Both the position numbers and the translations under genes were made by a program. Of a stretch of DNA of 64,000 nt, positions 17,177 to 25,402 are shown one piece after another. Positions within the stretch are counted from its first letter, which is position 1; each line of letters begins with the position of its first letter. The DNA comes from Terriglobia bacterium (GTDB taxonomy: Bacteria > Acidobacteriota > Terriglobia > JAIQFV01): NCBI GenBank assembly GCA_020072965.1, contig JAIQFY010000008.1:140895-204894 (forward strand), read 5' to 3'. The notes under the pieces were generated by a model that did no database searches, was not told the origin of the DNA, and was given only the letters and a program-made list of their open reading frames with translations.

Positions 17177-18676
17177 TCACCGGACGAGCGCTGAGCTCTG
17201 GTCGGTGCTTGATGTGGATTTATTGAGGCGGTACAGTTTCAGATCCTCCTTCTGAAAAATCACACTGCCAATCCTCTGCAAATCGGGCCACAAGCCTGAA
17301 ACATGGTAAGCCCACACATACTCGTAATTTTCATGAACTTTGTTCCAATCGGGCGGGATGGAGTAATCCAGATCCCAGGAAAGATCGGGGCGGTAGACTC
17401 CGCTCTTCAGTCTTAGAGCCGCCATACCCGGCACACTCAACAGGTTCGGCAATAGCCATCCTCGGCGTATGGCCCCGTACGCCCAGAAATGATAATAGGT
17501 GCGACGAACCGGTCCATCATGGGCGCCATCAATGATCGGCAAAACGCGAGCATTCTTTGGGATCATGTCGAAGGACTGTGCCAGGCCGGTGAGTCGGGGG
17601 CCTTCCAGCAGAAAATGCTCGGTAATGTTTTCTATCCGGACAAAGAAAAGCGCCAACGCCACGAGCGCGAGCCATCGGGCACGCTTACCCACGTGGCAGA
17701 AGGAGAGAAACACAATGAACAGAAAGGGCAGGACGCGTGGGTAAATATCCCAAGCCTCGCCAAAACCCACTGGAAGGATCCAAAACAAAATGAACAAAAC
17801 ACCGCCTGCGACGGCCCATTCGCGATTCCATCTGAACTCCGCATTCCGCCACCACGCCAGCAGAGCACAACCTAGTAAAGCGACCAGCGTGAGCCAGCCA
17901 ACCCATGGAGAGTAGCCCCGCAAAAACCCTGTCAGCCAATCCATCTTGTCGCCGAAGCCGTCAAATAAGATTTCATGGGTGGGAGCTACTCCAAGAGGAA
18001 GCCTCAGGTAAAAGAGAATGCCCGGAAGGAACAAGAGCCAGGAGAACACGAAGTGCCGGATTGCGGTTCGCTTCCACAGCAGGTGGGCCGTGATCACGAT
18101 GCCTAACATGGCGAAGGCAAAAAGATGCGTTGCATACACCCCGGTGACGGCAGCCAATAGAACCAGCCAGCGGAAAGGGCTTGCTCGTTCCAAGAACCGG
18201 ATCCACAGCCCCAGCGCCAGGAAACACAGCGCGACACCCAAATAAAAGTTCAGATATCCATATAAGAAAAAGACATTGTAGGAGAGGAGCAAAGCCCATA
18301 AGGAGAGAGGCTCATTCCCCGGGTTTGACTGACGCAAGAAGAACCAGACGCAGAGAGGCATGGCGAGCAAACAGATGCACAAGAAAATCCGCCCCGCCCA
18401 TTCCAAGGGAATTACGTGCTGCATCGCAATGAGGAATCCGTTCATGGCGAGATAGGGGTAAAAATGCCATTCCTGCCCGTAAAACTCGGAGAAGTGGAAA
18501 TTCGGGTCATCAAGGTGGGTGAGTACAAAAGCCTGGGCAAGATGATTGGGATAGTCCAGGAGCGGAGGAAACTCCACCAGCCAGATGGGTAGGAGTAATA
18601 AGCCGGCGAGCAGCGCCAGGAACAGGACACGCCTGTAGCGTTGAGAACTACTTTGCATTGTCACAGCGGGGTTCAT
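17177..18676 (-). CDS. Polytopic membrane protein, possible GT-C glycosyltransferase
   Basis: The protein has about 500 residues and 10-12 predicted membrane helices, starting with 'VLFLALLAGLLLLPIWLVEFPPLLDYPNHLAQAFVL'. The 'PPLLDYPNHLA' loop after the first helix has an acidic residue where GT-C-fold glycosyltransferases and related dolichyl-phosphate-mannose-dependent enzymes keep their catalytic Asp, and the arrangement of helices with a C-terminal extracytoplasmic domain fits. No specific family is recognised. The start is uncertain: ATG at 18676 is used, while a TTG at 18706 preceded by AGGAT and an ATG at 18658 are alternatives. It is convergent with the repeat region and divergent from the hydrolase gene at 18985. 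Confidence 0.7.
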   Translation of the reverse strand: MNPAVTMQSSSQRYRRVLFLALLAGLLLLPIWLVEFPPLLDYPNHLAQAFVLTHLDDPNFHFSEFYGQEWHFYPYLAMNGFLIAMQHVIPLEWAGRIFLCICLLAMPLCVWFFLRQSNPGNEPLSLWALLLSYNVFFLYGYLNFYLGVALCFLALGLWIRFLERASPFRWLVLLAAVTGVYATHLFAFAMLGIVITAHLLWKRTAIRHFVFSWLLFLPGILFYLRLPLGVAPTHEILFDGFGDKMDWLTGFLRGYSPWVGWLTLVALLGCALLAWWRNAEFRWNREWAVAGGVLFILFWILPVGFGEAWDIYPRVLPFLFIVFLSFCHVGKRARWLALVALALFFVRIENITEHFLLEGPRLTGLAQSFDMIPKNARVLPIIDGAHDGPVRRTYYHFWAYGAIRRGWLLPNLLSVPGMAALRLKSGVYRPDLSWDLDYSIPPDWNKVHENYEYVWAYHVSGLWPDLQRIGSVIFQKEDLKLYRLNKSTSSTDQSSALVR

Positions 18677-18984
18677 TTGCCGAGTATTCTTCAGGCGAGC
18701 GCACAAATCCTAAAGACTTATGGGGATGATTGCAACATTAAAGTGAAAGAAAATCTCCCGTGAGAAGATATCTGAGACATTTCCTGGTTGCTCTGCATCC
18801 GTGTTAGAATCAGGCTTCCGCTGCAAGATGAATTTCGGACTGATGGCTGCGAGCCGCAGGCTGTCGGAGGAAGCAATTCTGAATGGCTCTAACTCAATTA
18901 GAGTTTGAGCGAGATGTCTGCCTGGAATACGGGAGATGACAGTTTCGAGGGAAGAGATCAACACACTCTACTGGGGAGGTTCAG
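18677..18984. other. Divergent intergenic region
   Basis: It should contain promoters for the membrane protein (minus) and the dienelactone hydrolase (plus, GGGGAGG ahead of 18985). No other element was recognised. Confidence 0.4.
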
Positions 18985-19896
18985 ATGGGTATTTCAGCGG
19001 GTAAGCTGCTCGGTTGCATGATGGCAGGTTTTTTGATGTTCTCGGGGTCCGGTATGATAGGGGGTCAGGAGCACGTTCACGAAGGATCTCCGGACAAGAT
19101 GGTGGCCTCGCAAGGCCCTCAAGCGGTGGCAAGAGATGAGAAACTCCCAGCTGGCGAAGAGCAAGCCAAGACGGCCCTGGAGAAATCTCCCCGCCATGGG
19201 GAGTACGTCGATGTGAAGTTACCGGGAAGCGATCAGAAGATTCGGACGTGGGTGGTCTATCCGGAACGGAAAGATAAGGCGCCCGTGGTCCTTGTGATTC
19301 ACGAAATTTTTGGGCTCTCGGACTGGATCCGGGCGGTAGCCGATCAGTTGGCAGCAGAAGGGTACATTGCGGCAGCCCCTGATCTTTTATCGGGAAAAGG
19401 TCCCGAAGGCGGGGGAACGGATTCAGTGGCGGGTCGCGACGACGTGGTGAAGTTGATTCGATCCTTGACGCCCGAGGAGACGCTCGCTCGATTGAATGCG
19501 GTGCGGGCCTATGCCATCCATCTGCCTGCGGCCAATGGAAAAAGTGCGTCTGTGGGGTTCTGTTGGGGCGGGTCGGCCAGCTTCGCCTATGCTGCTGCAC
19601 AACCCGATTTGAATGCTGCGGCGGTTTACTACGGCACGCCGCCTGATGCGGGTGGACTCGCCAAAATCAGAGCAGCGGTGGCCGGATTCTATGGCGGAGA
19701 TGATGCGCGTGTTACGGCCACGGTGGAACCTACGACCACCGAAATGAAGAAGCTCGGCAAGGCCTACGAACCGCACGTCTATGAAGGCGCCGGCCATGGA
19801 TTCCTACGGGCGCAAAGCGGCAAAGACGGGGCGAATCTGAAAGCCACTCAGCAGGCTTGGCCCGGCATGCTGGCGTTTTTCAAAAAAAACCTATAG
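18985..19896 (+). CDS. Exported dienelactone hydrolase family protein
   Basis: The 303-residue alpha/beta hydrolase has an N-terminal signal peptide (about 1-27, MGISAGKLLGCMMAGFLMFS...). The dienelactone hydrolase triad is visible: nucleophile Cys193 in GFCWGG, Asp239 or Asp240 in YGGDDARV, and His271 in GAGHGF. The conserved Glu107 lies in VIHEIFG. Enzymes of this family open dienelactones in chloroaromatic degradation, but most family members act on unknown esters or lactones. About 45 residues between the signal and the catalytic domain are low-complexity. It is monocistronic and followed by a hairpin-repeat cluster. Confidence 0.9.
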   Translation: MGISAGKLLGCMMAGFLMFSGSGMIGGQEHVHEGSPDKMVASQGPQAVARDEKLPAGEEQAKTALEKSPRHGEYVDVKLPGSDQKIRTWVVYPERKDKAPVVLVIHEIFGLSDWIRAVADQLAAEGYIAAAPDLLSGKGPEGGGTDSVAGRDDVVKLIRSLTPEETLARLNAVRAYAIHLPAANGKSASVGFCWGGSASFAYAAAQPDLNAAAVYYGTPPDAGGLAKIRAAVAGFYGGDDARVTATVEPTTTEMKKLGKAYEPHVYEGAGHGFLRAQSGKDGANLKATQQAWPGMLAFFKKNL

Positions 19897-20282
19897 GGAG
19901 TTGCTGAAAAAGTCAAATTTGACCCGAAATACCACCGATGGAAGTCGGTGGATCATTCGGATCCCACCTATGCAAAAACCGACCCCCGGCGATAATACCA
20001 CCTACGGAAGTAGGTGGATATTTCAAGTACAGCCTATTTCCCTCGGAAAAAGGGCTGGATCGGAACAATCCTCCAGCTTCCGCTGGTGGTATTTTAATAG
20101 TCGCGCCACGCTGACAGTAGGTTGTAATTGAATCTACCACCGACTCCCATCGGTGGTATTCTTTTATCAGATCAGTTTTTCACCAGTCTCTTAGGCGTGA
20201 GGAGAGCGCCGCACCGCCAGGCGGAACAAAGAAATTTCAATCGAAGACGTACCGATTGGCAAGTCCGATTCGAGCGACGGTT
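19897..20282. other. Intergenic stretch between convergent genes
   Basis: It is filled by the four hairpin repeats at 19929-20160. Nothing else is seen. Confidence 0.6.
19929..20160. repeat. Cluster of four ACCACC/GGTGG hairpin repeats
   Basis: Related palindromes lie at 19929-19952 (ATACCACCGATGGAAGTCGG then TGGA), 19994-20019 (CCACCTACGGAAGTAGGTGG core), 20071-20093 (inverted half, CTTCCGCTGGTGGTATT) and 20135-20160 (TACCACCGACTCCCATCGG then TGGTATT). Each can fold into a short hairpin with variable but compensating stem bases, as expected for REP-type elements or a set of attenuator-like RNA hairpins. Confidence 0.75.
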
Positions 20283-22124
20283 CTATTTTGATAGTTCCCG
20301 GATCTTCGCCTCGGCGTTGTGGCGCAGTTGGTCCTTCGACTCAGCGCTTGTCTTGCTGTCCGTTGGAAGCACTTCCAGGACCTTGCGGTACGTCTCAAGC
20401 GAACGGGTGCGGTCGCCACTGGCAAGATATGCCTCGGCAAGGCTGTCGTAAGTGTTCGAGGAAGTGGGATAGAACTCCGCGTTGAGTTTGAGAACCGCGA
20501 TTGCGTTTACGTACTCCTTGCGGGCAAGAAAGTTGTATCCAAGGCGATTCAGTCTTGCTTCTGAAACACCCGGGTCATTCGGTTTAGATCTCCGAAGTTC
20601 ACGATATGCGTGGAGCGCCTCTTCGAGGTGTCCCGCCAAGAGATCATCGCTTGGGAGCTTGATCCCCGGCGCCATTCGCTTGGCAGTGACCCGTTCCTCA
20701 CCTGCTATCAACAGCACGCCCGTCACCTTACCCTCGGACCTTTCGATTTGATATCGAGTATCACGGTCTTTGCGAATCAGGACGTTGGAAGAGATTGGAA
20801 AGAGCTCATAGGCATCCCCCACGGGAGGCTTTCCGTGCAGTCGATCGCCCTGCGCCTCGATCGTGAAGGCTTCATCCCCATTCAGTTGATATCGCCCCGC
20901 GAATCCCGCAAGCGCCTCGGTCGGGAGTTTGACGGCTTCAAGCGGTTCAGGGAGATAGCCCTGCCAGCCGTACTGACGTGCGATGCCCCGCATGATCTCG
21001 TTGGCGAGCGCGATGCCATTGTCGGAGTTTACCATTATGGCCGCACCGTAACTGCCGTCCAGCGATGCAAGGAGGAGCGCCTGAAAGCCTTCATCCGCTC
21101 CCCCGTGGCCGAAGTAAGACTTGTCGCCGTGCTTCTCGATAAAAAACCCGAGGCCGTCGTTTTCGATAAACGGGGTCACCATCCGCTGTGCAGTCTCCTT
21201 GGAAAGCAGGCTTGCCTTGTCGGCCCGAAGCGATTTCTGTATGGCGATCGCAAATCGCGCCAGGTCTCCCGCCGTTGTCCAGAGACCTGCCGCAGCCATC
21301 TCGGGATACGTGTGGCGCTTGCCTGGAACTGCGGTTCCGTCCTGCCGATACCCTGCCGCCGCCAGGGCGAGTTTTTCGGGCGGGAGCGGCTGTTGGTAGG
21401 TGCTCGCCATCATCCCGGCGGGCTTCAACACCAACTCCGCCATCAGCGATGGAAAGGGCCGGCCGAAGGTATCAATCATCGCAAGTTGTGCGACCGTGTA
21501 GCCTCCCCCGGAGTAGCGCCACTTGGTTCCAGGCTCTATATCGACCCGCACGGGAGCAGTGTTCGCCGGTGGAGACCCATCGAGAACCTGAGGAATCGTT
21601 GGAACCGGTAGGCCGATCTCATAGCCTGGGAATCCGTGGACAGTCAACCCCGCGCTATGCGAGAGAATCCGCTCGAGAGTGACCTTCTGCTTTGCGGTAA
21701 GTCCGTTTTCGGGAACCTTCCAGCTTTTCAAGTATTGGTTGACGTCCCGGTCAATGAACCAAGCACCATCTTGTGCCTTTCTCAAGATCCCGGCCGCCGC
21801 AAGCGACTTGCTGATCGAACCTGCCTGGAAGAGCGTCTCCGTCGTCGCCGTTTTGTGCTCCTCCCGATCGGCAAATCCGTAGGCCGCCCTCCATAGCACC
21901 TGGAAATTGGAGATTACTGCGACCGAGACGGCCTCGACCTTGTAATGCTTCATGCGCTCTTCGAGAGACCAGCCCTTCTCATCCTTGAGCAGGACAGGGG
22001 GCAAGAGGCGCAATGAGACAATAGGGTAGATAGGGGGTGCTGCGGTCTTTGTCTCCAGCAAAAGCATGAACAGGACGACTCCAAATGCACGGACCCTCAT
22101 GGAAGCTGCTGGCATATTGAACAT
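20283..22124 (-). CDS. Beta-lactamase-fold serine hydrolase with C-terminal TPRs
   Basis: This 613-residue exported protein has a signal peptide (within 1-30, RAFGVVLFMLLLETKTAA). A class C beta-lactamase/D,D-peptidase domain (about 50-400) carries the SxxK motif Ser103-Ile-Ser-Lys106, the Tyr motif as YSG (KWRYSGGGYT) and an HGG third motif (YFGHGGADEGF). Residues about 400-490 form a beta-rich lipocalin-like domain (GFAGRYQLNGDEAFTIEAQGDRL), and about 500-600 holds tetratricopeptide repeats. The substrate may be a peptide, ester or beta-lactam. The start may be ATG 22124 or 22115, since AAGGAG lies directly before the first. It follows another serine hydrolase gene on the same strand, and the two may be co-transcribed. 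Confidence 0.9.
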   Translation of the reverse strand: MFNMPAASMRVRAFGVVLFMLLLETKTAAPPIYPIVSLRLLPPVLLKDEKGWSLEERMKHYKVEAVSVAVISNFQVLWRAAYGFADREEHKTATTETLFQAGSISKSLAAAGILRKAQDGAWFIDRDVNQYLKSWKVPENGLTAKQKVTLERILSHSAGLTVHGFPGYEIGLPVPTIPQVLDGSPPANTAPVRVDIEPGTKWRYSGGGYTVAQLAMIDTFGRPFPSLMAELVLKPAGMMASTYQQPLPPEKLALAAAGYRQDGTAVPGKRHTYPEMAAAGLWTTAGDLARFAIAIQKSLRADKASLLSKETAQRMVTPFIENDGLGFFIEKHGDKSYFGHGGADEGFQALLLASLDGSYGAAIMVNSDNGIALANEIMRGIARQYGWQGYLPEPLEAVKLPTEALAGFAGRYQLNGDEAFTIEAQGDRLHGKPPVGDAYELFPISSNVLIRKDRDTRYQIERSEGKVTGVLLIAGEERVTAKRMAPGIKLPSDDLLAGHLEEALHAYRELRRSKPNDPGVSEARLNRLGYNFLARKEYVNAIAVLKLNAEFYPTSSNTYDSLAEAYLASGDRTRSLETYRKVLEVLPTDSKTSAESKDQLRHNAEAKIRELSK

Positions 22125-22187
22125 TCTCCTTCTTCCGTTTGCGTAAACCTCTCAGCTTCTCAGCACTTCGGGAGTGGATAGTCTGTT

Positions 22188-24263
22188 TTATTCATTGGCA
22201 TAGAGGGCAATCCCCCAGAAGTAAACGTCGGGAGGAGTGCTGTTCCAGCGATTGTATGAATGAGAATCATCGGACTTGTAGCGCAGCTTATATTTTCCGA
22301 CGGGCAACTCAATGGCTTTGTCCACCTTCCGGTTCTTTGGAGCACCCCCCGCATCCACCGTTTCCGGGCGGTTCATTTTCCAAATGGTCTCTCCCGTATC
22401 GGCCTTCTCTATCCATCCTGAATCGGCCAGGTCTCCATCACCAGCCTCTCCTTGAGCAAAAATCCGAACCTTGAGTTGTTGCTTCAACTCAAAGGACACC
22501 GATCGATCTTCATTGTCTCCAACTTGGACGATCTGCACGAGGGCGGCCTTTTTTGAAAGGTCATCCGGCAGGCCCCTGGAATACAGCGCTCCATAGGTTT
22601 CAAACAACCGTGCGGCATCAGCGGTTTTGCCAACGCTTGAATACACCGAGGCTTGATTGATCAACTCTCTCGAATAAACATCGGCGTACGGCTTTTCAGT
22701 CAATGCTTTGATCCGGCCTTTTAGTTGCGCAGAAGGACTCTTCCAATCGATTTCAGGCAGGGCCTCGCCAAACAGCTCAGGAAATATGAAGGTCTTGAGG
22801 AAGGCCAGGCCGATGGGGGAATGCAGGACATTCCCGGCGCCGAGATCGGTGGGCCGGCTCAGATTGTTCGTGTTCGCCATGGCAATAAAAGTGATGTTTC
22901 GGTCGGGCACCTTCAAAATGAGCGAAGAGTTACATGTCCAGTAACCATAATGCCAGATTAGCTTCACCCCCTTGTAATTCTGCGTAAACCAGCCCAGTCC
23001 ATAAGGCAGGGTCTCACCCTGGGTGGAGGTGGTCGGAGTAAAGGCCAGTTGCTGGGTCTCTCGAGTGAGAAATTTGTTTTGATCGATGGCGATATCATAC
23101 TTTGCCATATCCAAGACTGAGGAGATTAAACCGGCCGCAGTGCTAAAAGTTGGGGGATAGGCTGACTTTCTGATATTGAAGGAACTGTCCAACTCATAAG
23201 GTTGAGCGAGGGACTTTAAAACTAGACTATAGCGTTGATCCTGTTCTTCTGTAATGAGGGGAACAGTGAGCGTTGACTGGTGTGTGTGAACCAGTTTCCA
23301 GGTACCTTCCCGCTTGTTCCATATCATCGACATCCGCCACGGACCGTTATGCTGACGGCTTTGGTCAGGGAACTCGACCGTCACTGAGCTGAAAAAGGTC
23401 GTCACGGCCGTGTTTTCATAGACCCCTGCCTGCAGGCTGGAGATCTGGATATTGAGTTTGATTCCTTTTGCCTTCAGGTTTCGAAGTTCTTCCGGATCTG
23501 CATAGATGGTCAGAAATCCTCCATCGCCCCGAAATCCGTTCTGCTGCCGCGAAAGGTGTCGCTCGACCTGTTCGATACTCCCGGTGTTAAAACCCTGAAA
23601 GAGATCCATCACAGCAGCCTTCACTTCGTCTTCAAGGGCTCGGGCGACGCCGGGTGGCGATTTCGTTTCTACGACTGGAGGGACGTTCGGAGCGGTCTCG
23701 GTCATTCCCAACGGATTGAGGATTTGGGTGATCAATAGTTCCGCAAAAGACCTTCCCGTGGCCTTCTGAATGACCTTATCCAGATCTGAGAATCGGTTTC
23801 CATTGTACCGATAGTGCTCCCCGGGATTTCCTTCAGAGGTATGGGAAAGCAAGTGCTTCACGCGAATCACCCCATTGCTGTCGAGATTGATCCCATACCT
23901 CGAGACGGGGTCCTCCAGGCTGACCTTTCCTTCTTGATCGAGCTGCATCAAAAGGGTTGAGGCAAAAGTTTTCGTCAACGAAGCGAGGTGGTAGGACGTG
24001 TCCGCGGTCGCCGGGATTTTGTTTTCCAGATCGGCATAACCAAATCCTTTCGACCACAGAACCTTCTGGTCTTTGACAAGGGCAGCTGAGAGAGCGGGAA
24101 TTCTGAGGTCCTGTCGAAGATTTTCAATCTGGCTATCCAGTTGAGCAATCTTTTGAGCCTCGGTTGAGCCTGATAGGGTGGATGACCCCCCCTGCTTCAC
24201 GCTCTGTGGGGATAGAAGGGTGGATGTCACCAGAAAAAGTGTCGCCATGAGAAAGCGCATCAT
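22188..24263 (-). CDS. Beta-lactamase-fold serine hydrolase with novel C-terminal domains
   Basis: From the preferred start at 24263 (AAAGGAG upstream) the protein has 691 residues, with a signal peptide (MMRFLMATLFLVTSTLLSPQ). The hydrolase domain has SxxK as Ser95-Leu-Thr-Lys98 (YHLASLTKTF), a Tyr motif as YNGN (YRYNGNRFSD) and a third motif as HYGYW. An insertion of about 150 residues between the Tyr motif and the third motif contains an NTF2-like segment ('VKAAVMDLFQGFNTGSIEQVERHLS'). The last 110 residues ('LKVRIFAQGEAGDGDLADSGWIEK...GKYKLRYKSDDSHSYNRWNSTPPDVYFWGIALY') form a separate beta domain. It lies upstream of the other serine hydrolase with a 63-base gap. Confidence 0.88.
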   Translation of the reverse strand: MMRFLMATLFLVTSTLLSPQSVKQGGSSTLSGSTEAQKIAQLDSQIENLRQDLRIPALSAALVKDQKVLWSKGFGYADLENKIPATADTSYHLASLTKTFASTLLMQLDQEGKVSLEDPVSRYGINLDSNGVIRVKHLLSHTSEGNPGEHYRYNGNRFSDLDKVIQKATGRSFAELLITQILNPLGMTETAPNVPPVVETKSPPGVARALEDEVKAAVMDLFQGFNTGSIEQVERHLSRQQNGFRGDGGFLTIYADPEELRNLKAKGIKLNIQISSLQAGVYENTAVTTFFSSVTVEFPDQSRQHNGPWRMSMIWNKREGTWKLVHTHQSTLTVPLITEEQDQRYSLVLKSLAQPYELDSSFNIRKSAYPPTFSTAAGLISSVLDMAKYDIAIDQNKFLTRETQQLAFTPTTSTQGETLPYGLGWFTQNYKGVKLIWHYGYWTCNSSLILKVPDRNITFIAMANTNNLSRPTDLGAGNVLHSPIGLAFLKTFIFPELFGEALPEIDWKSPSAQLKGRIKALTEKPYADVYSRELINQASVYSSVGKTADAARLFETYGALYSRGLPDDLSKKAALVQIVQVGDNEDRSVSFELKQQLKVRIFAQGEAGDGDLADSGWIEKADTGETIWKMNRPETVDAGGAPKNRKVDKAIELPVGKYKLRYKSDDSHSYNRWNSTPPDVYFWGIALYANE

Positions 24264-24598
24264 GAAATCCCGGCTCCTTTCAAAGGAGGTGATAGCGTGT
24301 AACCGCATCGGTTGGAACGAGCCTCGTTCCAGTTAGAATTAAATTTTCCGCGGAGACGCAGAGCCGAACTATAGCACGATTCAAGGAGATCCACTCTGCA
24401 AGGTGGGTTTCAGAGCGCCTCTGGTTTGTGGCGCATTTTGTCGGAAAATGTGATTAGAATAGAAAGAGATCCTTCTTTGAAGCTGTCAGGGAGGATTGCC
24501 GGTTTAGATCTCGAATGAAAGAAGGTCCGTTTGCTGATCGGCATTATTCTTGCCACTATTGTCTCACCCGCAAATCCCAGTGAACCCGGAGGCACGCT
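24264..24598. other. Divergent intergenic region
   Basis: It lies between the serine hydrolase (minus) and peptidase E (plus). Only the ribosome binding sites are recognised. Confidence 0.4.
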
Positions 24599-25312
24599 AT
24601 GACGCAGGCCGCATACCGACTGCTCTTAATCAGTAACTCCGCTCTTTATGGCGGTGGATATCTGGATCATGCTGAGGCGGAGATACGCGATTTACTCGGG
24701 GGGAGAAAAGGCGTGTTGTTTGTCCCTTATGCTTTGGGCGATTGGAAGATTTATGCAGCAAAGGCCCGGGAACGATTTGAGGCGATGGGATACACCCTCA
24801 ATTCGATTCATGAATCTGCGAATCCGCAGGCCGCCATTGAATCTGCGGAGGCGCTGTTCATTGGCGGAGGCAACACCTTCCGGCTTTTAGATAGGCTGTA
24901 TGGGTTCGACGTGTTGGAATGTGTCCGGCAGAGGGTCGGCGCGGGGATGCCTTACCTCGGCGCGAGCGCGGGGTCGAATGTGGCCTGCCCGACCATTCGA
25001 ACCACCAATGATATGCCCATCGTCGAGCCTCCCTCGCTCAAGGCCCTGGGCTTGGTGGGTTTTCAGATCAATCCTCACTTTTTGGATCCGGATCCAAACT
25101 CCCGACACATGGGTGAAACCCGGGAAGAGAGAATCATCCAGTTTCTTGAGGAAAATGAAATGCCTGTTGTCGGACTTCGAGAGGGAGCCATGTTGCGGGT
25201 AGAGCAAGGGAGGATTCAGTTGAAGGGCTCCTCGGGCGCGCGCATTTTCAGGCGGGGACATGACCCGGTGGAAGTGAAGCCGGTCGCTGATCTCAGCGAT
25301 TATGTGTCATGA
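24599..25312 (+). CDS. pepE: Peptidase E (alpha-aspartyl dipeptidase, family S51)
   Basis: The 237-residue cytosolic enzyme cleaves Asp-X dipeptides. The family signature is clear: 'RLLLISNSALYGGGYLDHAEAEI', 'VLFVPYALGDWKIYAAKARERF', the nucleophile Ser123 in GASAGSNVACPTIRTTNDMPIVEP, and 'FQINPHFLDPDPNSRHMGETREERI'. The length equals that of typical PepE proteins (about 230). GGAGG precedes the ATG at 24599. No operon partner is visible; the next gene is convergent. Confidence 0.95.
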   Translation: MTQAAYRLLLISNSALYGGGYLDHAEAEIRDLLGGRKGVLFVPYALGDWKIYAAKARERFEAMGYTLNSIHESANPQAAIESAEALFIGGGNTFRLLDRLYGFDVLECVRQRVGAGMPYLGASAGSNVACPTIRTTNDMPIVEPPSLKALGLVGFQINPHFLDPDPNSRHMGETREERIIQFLEENEMPVVGLREGAMLRVEQGRIQLKGSSGARIFRRGHDPVEVKPVADLSDYVS

Positions 25313-25402
25313 GCGGAATTGGAGGGATTCCCGGAGAAGCTCCTGTTTGGGCGATGAGGGTCGTGGCGGGTCTTGATCTCAAATCTGGTTGATCGGAATA
25401 AT

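Noticed and set aside
19929..20160. Possible CRISPR array from regularly placed palindromes
   Set aside because: Spacing is irregular, copies vary and occur in both orientations; this is a hairpin repeat cluster.
20610..21611. 333-codon plus-strand frame opposite the serine hydrolase
   Set aside because: The minus-strand protein has clear catalytic motifs and a signal peptide; the plus frame has no recognisable pattern.
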